Shown here: piece by piece, positions 8,620-17,101 of the stretch
How positions within the stretch are numbered: the first letter of the stretch is position 1
Layout of the letters: the number at the start of each line of letters is the position of its first letter
Origin: Paraburkholderia sp. D15
GTDB lineage: Bacteria > Pseudomonadota > Gammaproteobacteria > Burkholderiales > Burkholderiaceae
Direction of reading: 5' to 3'
Length of the DNA: 64,000 bases
NCBI RefSeq assembly: GCF_029910215.1
Contig: NZ_CP110396.1
Location: 2,790,001 to 2,854,000 of the forward strand
Position numbers and translations under genes: made by a program
Notes under the pieces: model-generated
What the model saw: the letters and a program-made list of their open reading frames with translations, nothing else
What the model was told of the DNA's origin: nothing
Databases searched by the model: none

Positions 8620-9000
8620 TCAGCGCACTATCTCAACCGCCGCAACGTCATTCTTCACGCTCAGCACATTGCCTTCGGGCGTGATGATGCGGGGGATGTC
8701 AGTAGCGCGCGGCGCCACGACGGGCGGTTTCACGCTATCCGTTACACGCTTGCCGGGCAGGGCGCGCGCAACAGGATCCGCGATGCGGCGCGTGGCAACC
8801 TTCGGCGTGTGACGCATGGCGAGCTGAGTTTTGGCATTGCCGCCCTTGACGTTCGCCGCCGGCTTTTGCAATCGCGCCTCGGGCGGATTCCATATCTCGA
8901 CATAGTGTTCGCCGGCCACGGCCGCGGTCGACACGGCAGTCGACGCGACGATCAGCGCCGATGCCAGCACCCGCCCGCCTGGAACCGTCAATCGAAACAT
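8620..9000 (-). CDS. small exported protein, unknown function
   Basis: A 126-residue protein with a signal peptide (hydrophobic VLASALIVASTAVSTAA, likely cleavage after AVA near residue 29). The mature part starts GEHYVEIWNPPEAR and is basic and Ala/Pro/Val-rich, suggesting a periplasmic or surface protein. The ribosome-binding site GAGGAGA lies 5 bases before the ATG, so the start is well supported. No known domain was recognised. It is divergent from the sigma-54 activator, sharing the 688-base gap. Confidence 0.65.
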   Translation of the reverse strand: MFRLTVPGGRVLASALIVASTAVSTAAVAGEHYVEIWNPPEARLQKPAANVKGGNAKTQLAMRHTPKVATRRIADPVARALPGKRVTDSVKPPVVAPRATDIPRIITPEGNVLSVKNDVAAVEIVR

Positions 9001-9688
9001 GTCTTCTCCTCAGCCTGTCGTGTTCAAACGTATTCACGCGTGTTCAGGCACCTTCAGGTGCCGCGCGAAGGACTGTACATTCATACAGCTTTTTTCGCAA
9101 TCGGGAGATGATCGGCTTGTTGTCGAGCGAGAACATTGTGCGTGCATTTCTCGTGGACAAAACACGTCGCCATTGGCATGGACATTTCGCGTCGGCGTGC
9201 TGCGCGCAGTCATGGTTTTTTTCGCTAGCTACACGCGCCGCGATTCGCTATGCTGCGGTTCTCCGTCGTCGGGATAACGTGTTTTCTTATGCAGTTAGCA
9301 CAGCTTTATTGCAATTAATTGAAATACGACATAGGACGGAGCGCATATTGGGAATATGCGAAATGCAACACGCAATGCAACAGCAAGCAACACCGAATAC
9401 AACAAGAACGACAACGAACCTGAAAGATCCACGCACCGGTATTTCCAGAAAAAATCATCGGGCAACAACGCAGGTGGCGCGCACGAAGCGCATTGCTGCG
9501 GTATCGCAAGGCCGTTCCGAACGGCCGGCAGCTTCGGAGCACGTGCGTGCGTTTTGCCGCCCGGCATTCGATGTAGCAATACGCTTGATTGGACATTGCG
9601 GCAGCGCGGCGTCGCTCGACAAAGCAAAGAAGCAATCGGCGGTGCAATCGCGGATTGACAAATCTATAGACCAGGGTTTGGGGTGCGC
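9001..9688. other. 688-base AT-richer regulatory gap before the sigma-54 activator
   Basis: No believable gene. Base composition is clearly lower in GC than around it, with runs such as TTTATTGCAATTAATTG. It holds a perfect dyad (9342-9360, listed separately) and must contain the promoter of the activator gene. It marks the left edge of the T6SS island. Confidence 0.5.
9342..9360. promoter_or_regulatory. perfect inverted repeat, possible operator
   Basis: CGCATATT and AATATGCG flank a GGG spacer, a perfect 8-bp dyad about 330 bases upstream of the activator start. The symmetry fits a dimeric repressor or activator site. It is also a possible small hairpin. Confidence 0.4.
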
Positions 9689-10681
9689 ATGGATCAGTTC
9701 GTTCGTCTTAATCTGCTGGGATCGTCGCCGGCCATGCTGGCGATGAAACGGCAGATCGAAAAGATCGCGAGTGTGGACGTGCCGGTCACGGTACTCGGCG
9801 AGACAGGCACGGGCAAGGAATTGGCGGTGCGCGCCATTCACTATCTCGGCGAGCGCAAACAGCGCGCGTTCGTGCCCGTCAATTGCGGTGCGTTGCCGGA
9901 AATGCTCGTCGAAAGCGAGCTGTTCGGCCACGAACGCGGCGCGTTCACCGACGCGAAACTCGAAAGTCCCGGCCTGATCGGTGAGGCGGACGGCGGCACG
10001 CTGTTCCTCGACGAAATCGACGCGCTCGGGCTCAAGGCACAGGCCTCGCTGCTGCGCTTTCTGCAGGACGGCACCTATCGCCGCGTCGGCGGCACGCGCA
10101 TCCGTCAGGCGAACGTGCGCATCGTCGTCGCGACCAATGCGAATCTCGCCGAACTCGTCGAGGCTCGCCAATTCCGCCGCGATCTGCTGTACCGGCTCGA
10201 CGTCGTCACGCTGCGCATTCCGGCGCTGCGCGAACGCGGCGAAGACCGGGTCGAGCTCGCGCAGGTCTTTCTCGACCGGCTGCGCAAACGCTATTCGCGG
10301 CACGAGATGCGTTTAGACGCGCAATCGCTGGACTATCTGCGCGAACATGCGTGGCCCGGCAACGTACGCGAACTCGAAAACGCGGTGCATCGCGCGTTTT
10401 TGCTGGCCGAAGACGATCGTGTCAGCGTCGGTCCCGCTACCACGGCAGCGGTGAGCGCGGCGGGCGGCGTGGGAGACATGGCCGGCGTGGGCGAGCTGCC
10501 GCGCGGTTTCAAGACCGAGAAGGCCGCCGCGATCGCCAGTTTCGAGGTCAACTATCTGCGGCGTCTGCTGGCCGAATCGAACGGCAATCTGTCGCTCGCC
10601 GCGCGCCTCGCGGGCGAGGAGCGCAGCGCGTTCGGCAAGCTGGTTCGCAAGCACGGTCTGGCCCGTGACCGCTCGAATTGA
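9689..10681 (+). CDS. sigma-54-dependent transcriptional activator without sensory domain
   Basis: Bacterial enhancer-binding protein of 330 residues that would remodel RNA polymerase-sigma-54 by ATP hydrolysis. The AAA+ domain starts almost at residue 1: Walker A GETGTGKE (about 37-44), the sigma-54-contacting loop GAFTDA (about 84-89), Walker B GGTLFLDEID, and arginine-finger region FRRDLLYRLDV. AWPGNVRELEN follows, and a Fis-type helix-turn-helix ends the protein (NGNLSLAARLAGEERSAFG). There is no response-regulator, PAS or GAF domain, as in PspF, so activity must be controlled by abundance or a partner protein. The loop reads GAFTDA instead of the common GAFTGA. The ATG at 9689 has GGGGT upstream; a GTG two codons earlier is possible. 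It lies directly upstream of the T6SS operon, whose promoter region has a -24/-12 element, so it is probably that operon's activator. Confidence 0.9.
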   Translation: MDQFVRLNLLGSSPAMLAMKRQIEKIASVDVPVTVLGETGTGKELAVRAIHYLGERKQRAFVPVNCGALPEMLVESELFGHERGAFTDAKLESPGLIGEADGGTLFLDEIDALGLKAQASLLRFLQDGTYRRVGGTRIRQANVRIVVATNANLAELVEARQFRRDLLYRLDVVTLRIPALRERGEDRVELAQVFLDRLRKRYSRHEMRLDAQSLDYLREHAWPGNVRELENAVHRAFLLAEDDRVSVGPATTAAVSAAGGVGDMAGVGELPRGFKTEKAAAIASFEVNYLRRLLAESNGNLSLAARLAGEERSAFGKLVRKHGLARDRSN

Positions 10682-10730
10682 CGGGGTCGCGCATGCCGCC
10701 ACGTCGTAGCGTGAGACGACGGATCGTATC

Positions 10731-10976
10731 GTGATCGACGACCAGACGCGCATCGCCGCGCTGCATATCCTGCGCTATCTGCTCGACCATCCGGCCGCGG
10801 CGGATACGGTCGAAGGCGTGCATTTCATGTGGATCGGTCCCGAGTCCGCGTATCTATCGCTCGATGTGACCCAGGCCGCGCTCGAGTTGCTGCTCGAGCA
10901 GGGGCTCGTCGCGTGCGTGCCGATCGGCAGCCGTTTGCTGTGGCGCGCGCGGCGCAATTCCGCGGCATTGGGCTGA
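10731..10976 (+). CDS. small protein of unknown function next to the activator
   Basis: An 81-residue protein starting at a GTG, 49 bases after the activator stop and on the same strand. Predicted secondary structure from the residues is helix (IAALHILRYLLDH), a short strand, helix (TQAALELLLEQGLV) and a strand pair (ACVPIGSRLLWRAR). This resembles a small winged-helix-like fold, but that is a guess. I do not recognise a family. Its position between the activator and the T6SS promoter suggests a regulatory role, for example as the partner that controls the sensor-less activator. Confidence 0.55.
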   Translation: MIDDQTRIAALHILRYLLDHPAAADTVEGVHFMWIGPESAYLSLDVTQAALELLLEQGLVACVPIGSRLLWRARRNSAALG

Positions 10977-11145
10977 GTCGCGTCAACCCGCTTACGCCGG
11001 ATCGTTCGACACCGGCGCATCTCCGTTTCATCCCCTTCGTCCAATTCATCGATGCACGCCGAGGCAGGCGTCGTGTCGCGCATCCGTATTGGCGGCGCGT
11101 TGTCAGCGCGTCGTGTCGTCGACGCAGCGCGAGGGCACTGCGATT

Positions 11146-11191
11146 GCTTTGCAACTGCTTTGCAACTGCATCGAAAGTGCATTGCAACGGC
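11146..11191 (+). promoter_or_regulatory. phased TTGCAAC repeats, candidate enhancer for the sigma-54 activator
   Basis: GCTTTGCAACTGC occurs twice (11146-11158 and 11157-11169), and a third copy GCATTGCAACGGC lies at 11179-11191. The shared TTGCAAC cores start at 11149, 11160 and 11182, so the spacings are 11 and 22 bases. All three cores therefore lie on one face of the helix. They are about 250-290 bases upstream of the -24/-12 element, a workable enhancer distance. Confidence 0.55.
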
Positions 11192-11434
11192 GTCGCGAGT
11201 ACACGCATCGCTGGGTGAAATCCAACCCACGGTGAGGCGATTGCATCCCACCGCGAACCGTGCCGAGCGCATCGCCGCGCAACCCGCGCCACCATGCATT
11301 GGCATCGATTTCAGCGCGACGACATCACCGCGCCGGACTGGGTGAATTCCCGCTCACCGCGCACGTTTCACACGCGGTCCATCGCTGCTGCGTCAGCCCC
11401 GCCCAGCAAGCGTCGCGCCATCCGGAGCGTGAAC

Positions 11435-11450
11435 TGGCACGAAGCTTGTA
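11435..11450 (+). promoter_or_regulatory. sigma-54 (-24/-12) promoter of the T6SS operon
   Basis: TGGCACGAAGCTTGTA matches the consensus TGGCACG-N4-TTGCA in all but one base (T for C in the -12 GC). The spacing between the GG and the -12 element is correct. Transcription would begin near 11462, giving a leader of about 70 bases before the tssB start. A sigma-54 activator gene lies 750 bases upstream. Confidence 0.7.
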
Positions 11451-11533
11451 TGAAGAATGGCCGGGAGAAGCATCCGATCAGGCTGAGTCTGGTTCGCCTT
11501 CTCTTTCTTAACCGATCGAAGCGAGGCGAGCAC

Positions 11534-14185
11534 ATGGGGTTTAGAGAGGACGACAACGTCCAGCAGAAGTTGACGCGCGTGCGGCCACCGCGCGTCAAGA
11601 TCACCTACGAGGTGGAGACCGGCGGGGCATTGCGGGCGACGCAGTTGCCGTTCATCGTCGGCATCTTCGCGAATCTTTCCGGCGACTCGGGCAGCGCGGA
11701 TCTTCCGTTTCCGTACAAGCAGCGCGAGTTCATCGAGATCGATCGCGACAATATTTACGACATCATGAAAGCGTCGGGCGCGAGCGTCGATCTGTCGAAG
11801 GTCGCGTTGCCGCCGACGACACCCGGCGGCCAGCCCGAACACGATCCGACTCAGTTGACGTTCGAGACGCTCGACGATTTCAAGCCGATGTCGGTGGTCA
11901 AGAAGGTGGGGCGTCTTGCCGCCCACAACGCCGCGCGTAGCAACGTGCGGATGCTGCAGGCACGCGCCGAAATCGACGACGCGCTCGCCGCGGCGCTCGA
12001 CCGGACCTGTGCGCCGGATCAGGGCGCGCTGCGCAAGGCGATCGCGGACAAATACGCGGCCGCAGCGACGGCGGGCGCGAATGGTACCAACGGCGGCAAC
12101 GCTTCGGGCGGAACGAACGGCGCGAATGCCGCCAATGGTGCCAACGGCGCCAACGGTGCAAATGGCGCCAACGGTGCGAACGCATCGAACGGCGCCAATG
12201 CATCGAACGGCGCAAGCGCTGCCGCCGGCAACGCCAAGCCGACCCCGCAGGACAACTGGCGCAAGCTCGGCGTGACGCCGGCCGCATCGGACGCGCTGCT
12301 GCCCGCCGCGCAACTGACCGCGGACAACGTGCTGGAGCAACTGCTCGGCCATCTGGTGACGACGCAACCGCCAGCGGCACCGGCGAACGGCGCGGGCACG
12401 CAGAACGGCAACGCGCCGCAAAACGGCGGCGGGGCACAGGGCGCACCGCAAGCCAATCCGCAAGCGCCCGCGAAGGATGCGAACGGCGGCGCGCAGGGCG
12501 AAGCGGCCGGCGCTCAAGGCGCGGACCAGGGCGGCGATAAAGGCCAAGGCGCACAGGAAGCACAAGGCGCACAGGGAGCCCAAGGCGCACCCGACAACGC
12601 CGCGCAAGCCGCACCGAACAATGCCCAAGCGCAAGCGGCAGCAGCGGGCACACCCGCACCGGCCGCAAACGCGAGCGGCAACGGCAATGCAGCCAACGCC
12701 AACAACGCCCAACCCACCCCCGCCGACTGGTCCGACGCCCTCGTGCTGCTCGGCTACTTCAACGACGTGGTCCTCACCACGATCGACGCGCAGCAGCCGC
12801 AGCCGGTCCCGACGATGCATGCCGCGCAGTGGATCGACGCCGCCGTCGTCACGATCGACGCGACGCTCAGCGCGAATATCGACGCGATCCTGCACGCCGA
12901 CTCGTTCCAGACGCTCGAATCGACGTGGCGCAGCATCGCGAATCTGGTGGCCAACACCGAGACCGGCACGATGCTGAAGCTGAAGGTCTTCAACACGCGC
13001 CGCGAGGAGCTGTCGAACGATCTGGAGAACGCGGTCGAGTTCGACCAGAGCCTGATGTTCAAGCTCACCTACGAAGCCGAATACGGCACGCTCGGCGGCA
13101 ATCCGTTCAGCGTGCTGGTGATGGACTATCCGATCGGCAACAGCTTCCTCGACATCGAGTTCCTCAGCAAGGTCACCCAGGTCGCGGCCGCCGCGCACGC
13201 GCCGCTGATCGCGGGCGCGGCGCCTTCGATGTTCGGCCTCGACGACTACTCGCAACTCGGCAAGCCGCGCGATCTCGCGAAGATCTTCGAAGGCAACGAC
13301 TGGATCTCGTTCAACGAATTCCGTCAAACCGAGGACTCGCGTTACGCGACGCTGGTGCTGCCGCGTCTGCTGCTGCGCCTGCCGTACGACTACACGGTCT
13401 CGCCGGTCGGCTTCAACTACATCGAAGATATTTCGAGCGACGGCACGCGCCCCAGCACCGATCCGAACAACCTGAACGCGGATCAGAACGGCGTGAAGTT
13501 CGCCGATATCGATTCGGACAGCAAGTTCCTGTGGGGCAATGCGGCCTACGCACTCGCGCAGCGCATCACCAATGCCTTCGCGCTGTATCAGTGGACCGCG
13601 GCGATTCGCGGCGAAGAGGGCGGCGGTCTGGTGGACGGTCTGCCGCTGTACCAGTACCGCACCGATCGCGGCTCGCAGGTGCTGTTCTGCCCGACCGAGG
13701 TGGCGATCACCGACCGTCGCGAGAAGGAACTGAGCGACCTCGGCTTCATCGCGCTATGTCACAGCAAGGGTTCGTCGAACGCGGTGTTCTTCGGCGGCCA
13801 GACGGTCAATCTGCCGATCACGTATCTGTCCGACGAAGCGAACGCGAACGCGCAATTGTCCGCGCGTCTGCCGTACATGCTCGCGGCGTCGCGTTTCGCG
13901 CATTACGTGAAGGTGCTGGTGCGCAAGAAGGTGGGCGGCTTCCAGAATCGCGCGACGCTCGAAGCGTATCTGAATACGTGGATCGCGCAGTACGTGCTGC
14001 TCGACGACAACGCGACTCAGGAAGTCAAGGCCAGCTATCCGCTGCGCTCGGCGAGCATCGTGGTGACGGAAGAACCGGGCTCGCCCGGTTCGTACAAAGC
14101 CACCATGTTCCTCAAGCCGCACTTCCAGCTCGAAGAACTGACCACCTCGATCCGGCTCGTGGCCGACCTGCCCAAGGCGGGCTGA
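11534..14185 (+). CDS. tssBC: TssB-TssC fusion: T6SS contractile sheath in one polypeptide
   Basis: Both sheath subunits (VipA and VipB) are encoded in one 883-residue frame. Residues 1 to about 168 are TssB: KLTRVRPPRVKITYEVETGG, FIVGIFANLSG, and the C-terminal helix LQARAEIDDALAAAL. Residues about 170-393 are a low-complexity linker of Gly, Ala, Asn, Gln and Pro. It includes Gly-Ala-Asn triplets (about 196-227), Gly-Ala-Gln triplets and one short ordered-looking patch (NWRKLGVTPAASDALLPAAQ). Residues about 394-883 are TssC: ADSFQTLESTWRSIANLV near 455, then DQSLMFKLTYEAEYGTLGG, ending in ATMFLKPHFQLEELTTSIRL. The start at 11534 was chosen because TssB homology begins there and GAGG precedes it. 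Normally tssB and tssC are separate genes. It heads the operon under the sigma-54 element. Confidence 0.93.
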   Translation: MGFREDDNVQQKLTRVRPPRVKITYEVETGGALRATQLPFIVGIFANLSGDSGSADLPFPYKQREFIEIDRDNIYDIMKASGASVDLSKVALPPTTPGGQPEHDPTQLTFETLDDFKPMSVVKKVGRLAAHNAARSNVRMLQARAEIDDALAAALDRTCAPDQGALRKAIADKYAAAATAGANGTNGGNASGGTNGANAANGANGANGANGANGANASNGANASNGASAAAGNAKPTPQDNWRKLGVTPAASDALLPAAQLTADNVLEQLLGHLVTTQPPAAPANGAGTQNGNAPQNGGGAQGAPQANPQAPAKDANGGAQGEAAGAQGADQGGDKGQGAQEAQGAQGAQGAPDNAAQAAPNNAQAQAAAAGTPAPAANASGNGNAANANNAQPTPADWSDALVLLGYFNDVVLTTIDAQQPQPVPTMHAAQWIDAAVVTIDATLSANIDAILHADSFQTLESTWRSIANLVANTETGTMLKLKVFNTRREELSNDLENAVEFDQSLMFKLTYEAEYGTLGGNPFSVLVMDYPIGNSFLDIEFLSKVTQVAAAAHAPLIAGAAPSMFGLDDYSQLGKPRDLAKIFEGNDWISFNEFRQTEDSRYATLVLPRLLLRLPYDYTVSPVGFNYIEDISSDGTRPSTDPNNLNADQNGVKFADIDSDSKFLWGNAAYALAQRITNAFALYQWTAAIRGEEGGGLVDGLPLYQYRTDRGSQVLFCPTEVAITDRREKELSDLGFIALCHSKGSSNAVFFGGQTVNLPITYLSDEANANAQLSARLPYMLAASRFAHYVKVLVRKKVGGFQNRATLEAYLNTWIAQYVLLDDNATQEVKASYPLRSASIVVTEEPGSPGSYKATMFLKPHFQLEELTTSIRLVADLPKAG

Positions 14186-14221
14186 TCGCACATTACGCGC
14201 TCTTTACGTTAAGGAACAACG

Positions 14222-14788
14222 ATGGACCTCATACTGTTGCAGCCGGGCGACCCGGACGTATTCGGCGGCCCGAACAACTGGGACAACGGCGGCAGCCTGA
14301 TCGACAACACCTGGCGCGATCAGGTGCTGGCGCTCGGCGAATGTATCGAACTCGTGTCCGTGCATCAGGGCATGAAACAGCAGATCACCACCGACGTCAG
14401 CAACTCCGCGCGGACCTCGGGCCGGCCGATCATCACCGAGTTCACCTGCACCAAATACGTCGACAAGACCTCGGTGAAGTTCTACGAGTACTGTCTGCGC
14501 GCGCAGCCGCTCGGCAAGGGCAAGGGGCAGCCCACCAAGCTGTACATCGCGCGCAACTCGGGCGATCTGACCGGCAACATCATGACGTTCCAGCTGCGCG
14601 ACGCGATCATCAGCGAGATCCAGTTCCAGTCGCATCCGGACGACATGCCGACCGAGCAGTTCAAGCTCAACTTCACGGAAATCCTCTGGACGTACACCGT
14701 GCAGCGCGCGGATACGCAACCGGCGGGTAACCTCGCGACCGGCTGGTCGATCGCGCGCAACCGTCCGATCGGTCAGTTCACCGACTGA
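14222..14788 (+). CDS. hcp: Hcp, T6SS inner-tube protein
   Basis: Hcp/TssD forms the hexameric inner tube pushed out by the sheath. The 188-residue protein is slightly longer than the usual 160-170. The conserved sequence SGRPIITEFTCTKYVDKTS and the following KFYEYCLRAQPL match the Hcp1 family. DAIISEIQFQSH and LNFTEILWTYTVQ form the later strands. The N-terminus (DLILLQPGDPDVFGGPNNWD) is longer than in classical Hcp. AAGGAACAACG before the ATG is a good ribosome-binding site. It lies 36 bases after tssBC and 61 bases before tssE, so it is a core operon gene rather than an orphan effector-linked Hcp. Confidence 0.93.
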   Translation: MDLILLQPGDPDVFGGPNNWDNGGSLIDNTWRDQVLALGECIELVSVHQGMKQQITTDVSNSARTSGRPIITEFTCTKYVDKTSVKFYEYCLRAQPLGKGKGQPTKLYIARNSGDLTGNIMTFQLRDAIISEIQFQSHPDDMPTEQFKLNFTEILWTYTVQRADTQPAGNLATGWSIARNRPIGQFTD

Positions 14789-14849
14789 GCGAGGCGGTCC
14801 GCCGCTTCGTCACGTTCGCCTCGTCCGCTATCCACAGGGTCCACGCGTC

Positions 14850-15260
14850 ATGCGCTATCTGTTCGAACGCCTCGCCGCCGCGACGCCCACCTCGGCGGCG
14901 CAAGCCCGGCCCGTGGATCTGCGCGAGGCCGTGGCCGAGCAGATCCAGCGCATGGTCGCGACGCGTCCGCGCAGCGCGGGCGACGCGAGCGATCTGCTCG
15001 GTTTCGGCATGCTCAACGTGGTGGACGTGTCGGCTAACGGCGGCGTGGGTCTCACGCGCTACGCCGCGCGTCTGAAGCGGATGATCGAGCGCTTCGAGCC
15101 GCGTCTGGCGAACGTCGAGGTGACGCTCGTGCCGGACGCGAATCCGCTGATGCCGAACCGGCTGCGCGTGTCGGGCGTATTGCGCAGCGCCGAGGCGCTG
15201 CCGTTTCGCGTGCTGCTCGACGCCGCCACCGGCGCCGCGCTGGAGGTGATGGTGCGATGA
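14850..15260 (+). CDS. tssE: TssE, T6SS baseplate gp25-like protein
   Basis: TssE is the gp25-like wedge component that seeds sheath assembly. The 136-residue length fits. DLREAVAEQIQRMVATRPRS corresponds to the family's helix that precedes the conserved LLNTRxG-like segment, here DASDLLGFGMLNVVD. LKRMIERFEPRLANVEVTLV is the characteristic EPRL motif. The stop overlaps the tssF start (ATGA), indicating translational coupling. Confidence 0.88.
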   Translation: MRYLFERLAAATPTSAAQARPVDLREAVAEQIQRMVATRPRSAGDASDLLGFGMLNVVDVSANGGVGLTRYAARLKRMIERFEPRLANVEVTLVPDANPLMPNRLRVSGVLRSAEALPFRVLLDAATGAALEVMVR

Positions 15261-17101
15261 AGCTCGCCGATACCACGCTGGCCGATTACTTCACCGCGGA
15301 ACTCGCGGCGCTGCGCGGCGACGCCGCGATCTTCTCGCGCAATTTTCCGGCGGCGGCGGGCGCGCTCGGCTTGAGCCAGGGCCGTTCGACCGATCCGCAG
15401 GTGGAGTTGCTGGTGCAGTCGTTCGCGTTTCTCGCGGGACGTCTGCGCTATCAGCTCGATCTCGGTCAGGCTTCGCTGCCCAATGCGCTGACCGATTATC
15501 TGTATCCGCATCTGTCGGCGCCGTTGCCTTCGATGACGATCGCCGCGCTCGACGTCAAACCCGACGGCGCGAATTTCGCCAAGCGTCAGGTGCTCGAACG
15601 CAAACGCCTGATGACCGCGCAAGGTCACGATGTGCGCGGCAATCCGGTCGCGTGCCGCTTCATGACCTGCTACGACACGCCGCTCGTGCCGCTGAAGATC
15701 GACTCGATCCAGCTCGCCGCGCCGAGCAGCCGCTCGCTCGATCCGGCCGACTGGAAGAACCCGAATCTGCGCTCGCTGCTGAGCGTGACCCTGCATCGCA
15801 CGGGCACCGGCACGCTGAGCGAATTGCAGCTCGGCACGCTGCGTTTCTACCTGAACTGCGCGCCGAACGATCTGCGCACGTTCTACGAAATGCTCGCGCT
15901 CGGTCTCGCGAAGATCGTCGCGCAGCCGCTCGATGGCGACGGCAAGCCGGCCGGCGCGCGTCAGGAACTGCCGGCGAGCGCGCTGACGTGGCGCGGCTTC
16001 GCGCAGGACGAAGCGATGCTGCAGGTCAGCGCGAACACGCATCCCGGCTACCGGCTGTTGCAGGAATACTTCGCGTTCCCCGAGAAATTCCTGTTCTTCG
16101 ATGTCGAGGGACTGTCGTTCACGAGCGGCGCGACTTCGTTCGAACTGATGTTCGTCGGCACGCAGACGCTCGATGTGGTGGCGACGCTGCCGTCCGATCT
16201 GCTGCGGCTGAACTGCGTGCCGCTGATCAACCTGTACCCGCAGCGGCTCGAACCGATCGCGCTCGATCACACGCGCTACGAGTATCGCCTGCAAGGCAAC
16301 GCGGGCGATCATCGTTACTGCGAGGTGTACGCGCTGACCGAGCTGTACTCGACGCGTCCCGGCGATGCGCCGCGTCCGCTCGCGCCGTATTTCTCGATGG
16401 ACGATTTCCAGCGCCTGCAGGGCCAGGACTATTTCTACATGACGCGCCGCGAAGAGGCGCAACTGGGCGACGTGCAGGGCACCGAGTTCTACGTGTCGTT
16501 TCTCGACGCCACCTTCAACATCGCGAAGCCCGCCGACGAAACGCTCGGCGGCTCGGCGCTCTGCACCAACCGCAATCTGCCGGAGCAGTTGCGGCAGAAC
16601 GATCCGCTGCGTCTGGAAGGCGCCGGGCCGGTCGCGGGCGCGATCATCGTCAGTCCGGTGACGCCGCATCAGACGCCGCGCCTGATCGGCGCGCGGCCGT
16701 GGGCGCTCGCCGCGCAGCTCGCGTTGAACCGGCTGTCGCTCGCCGACGGCCCGCACGCGCTGGCGGCGCTGAAGGACCTGCTCAAGCAGCACGTCGGCAT
16801 GCGCGGCGAGAGCGGCTTCAAACAGATCGACGGCATTCGCGACATGCGCACCGCGCGCGTGATGGTGCGCCGGGGCGACGACGCGTGGCGCGGTTTCGTC
16901 GACGGGCTGCGGGTCGATCTGTGGCTCGATCGCGCGAGTTTCGCGGAAGGCAGCGTGATTCTGTTCGGTGAAGTATTGCGGCATTTCTTCGCGCTGTATG
17001 GCGCGGTCAACGCCGGGGTCGCGCTGCGGATCAGCGTCAACGATATCAAGGGAATTCTGCGCGAATGGCCCCAACTCGTTGGCCTCCAGCCGGTTCTGTA
17101 G
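15257..17101 (+). CDS. tssF: TssF, T6SS baseplate wedge protein
   Basis: TssF (VasA/ImpG), the large baseplate wedge subunit that works with TssG and TssK, 614 residues and normal length. The N-terminus DYFTAELAALRGDAAIFSRN is typical, followed by DPQVELLVQSFAFLAGRLRY and the invariant-looking LTDYLYPHLSAPLPSM. The region VVATLPSDLLRLNCVPLINL and a C-terminal LRHFFALYGAVNAG are also family features. It starts inside the tssE stop and overlaps tssG by 37 bases. Confidence 0.93.
   Translation: MKLADTTLADYFTAELAALRGDAAIFSRNFPAAAGALGLSQGRSTDPQVELLVQSFAFLAGRLRYQLDLGQASLPNALTDYLYPHLSAPLPSMTIAALDVKPDGANFAKRQVLERKRLMTAQGHDVRGNPVACRFMTCYDTPLVPLKIDSIQLAAPSSRSLDPADWKNPNLRSLLSVTLHRTGTGTLSELQLGTLRFYLNCAPNDLRTFYEMLALGLAKIVAQPLDGDGKPAGARQELPASALTWRGFAQDEAMLQVSANTHPGYRLLQEYFAFPEKFLFFDVEGLSFTSGATSFELMFVGTQTLDVVATLPSDLLRLNCVPLINLYPQRLEPIALDHTRYEYRLQGNAGDHRYCEVYALTELYSTRPGDAPRPLAPYFSMDDFQRLQGQDYFYMTRREEAQLGDVQGTEFYVSFLDATFNIAKPADETLGGSALCTNRNLPEQLRQNDPLRLEGAGPVAGAIIVSPVTPHQTPRLIGARPWALAAQLALNRLSLADGPHALAALKDLLKQHVGMRGESGFKQIDGIRDMRTARVMVRRGDDAWRGFVDGLRVDLWLDRASFAEGSVILFGEVLRHFFALYGAVNAGVALRISVNDIKGILREWPQLVGLQPVL

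Larger units (their letters stand above)
10977..11533 (+). other. regulatory gap upstream of the T6SS operon
   Basis: 557 bases. A reading frame continues upstream of the tssB start at 11534, but its residues (basic, His/Arg/Ser-rich) do not belong to TssB. The gap holds the phased TTGCAAC repeats and the sigma-54-type promoter listed separately. Confidence 0.6.

Noticed and set aside
9174..9189. TGGCATG-GACA-TTTCG as a sigma-54 promoter for the activator gene
   Set aside because: The -12 GC is lost and the -24 block has a mismatch; too weak to report as a feature.
11294..11533. In-frame extension of the tssBC frame upstream of 11534
   Set aside because: The residues are His/Arg/Ser-rich and unlike TssB, the extension covers the sigma-54 element, and the ATG at 11534 has its own ribosome-binding site.
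11393..13327. 644-codon minus-strand frame opposite tssBC
   Set aside because: Shadow of the low-complexity GC-rich linker and TssC; no domain, no ribosome-binding site.
11534..14185. The tssB-tssC fusion as a sequencing or assembly error
   Set aside because: The linker is about 220 codons of in-frame low-complexity sequence with no stop, and there is no tssC start signal or gap near the junction. A simple indel could not create this.
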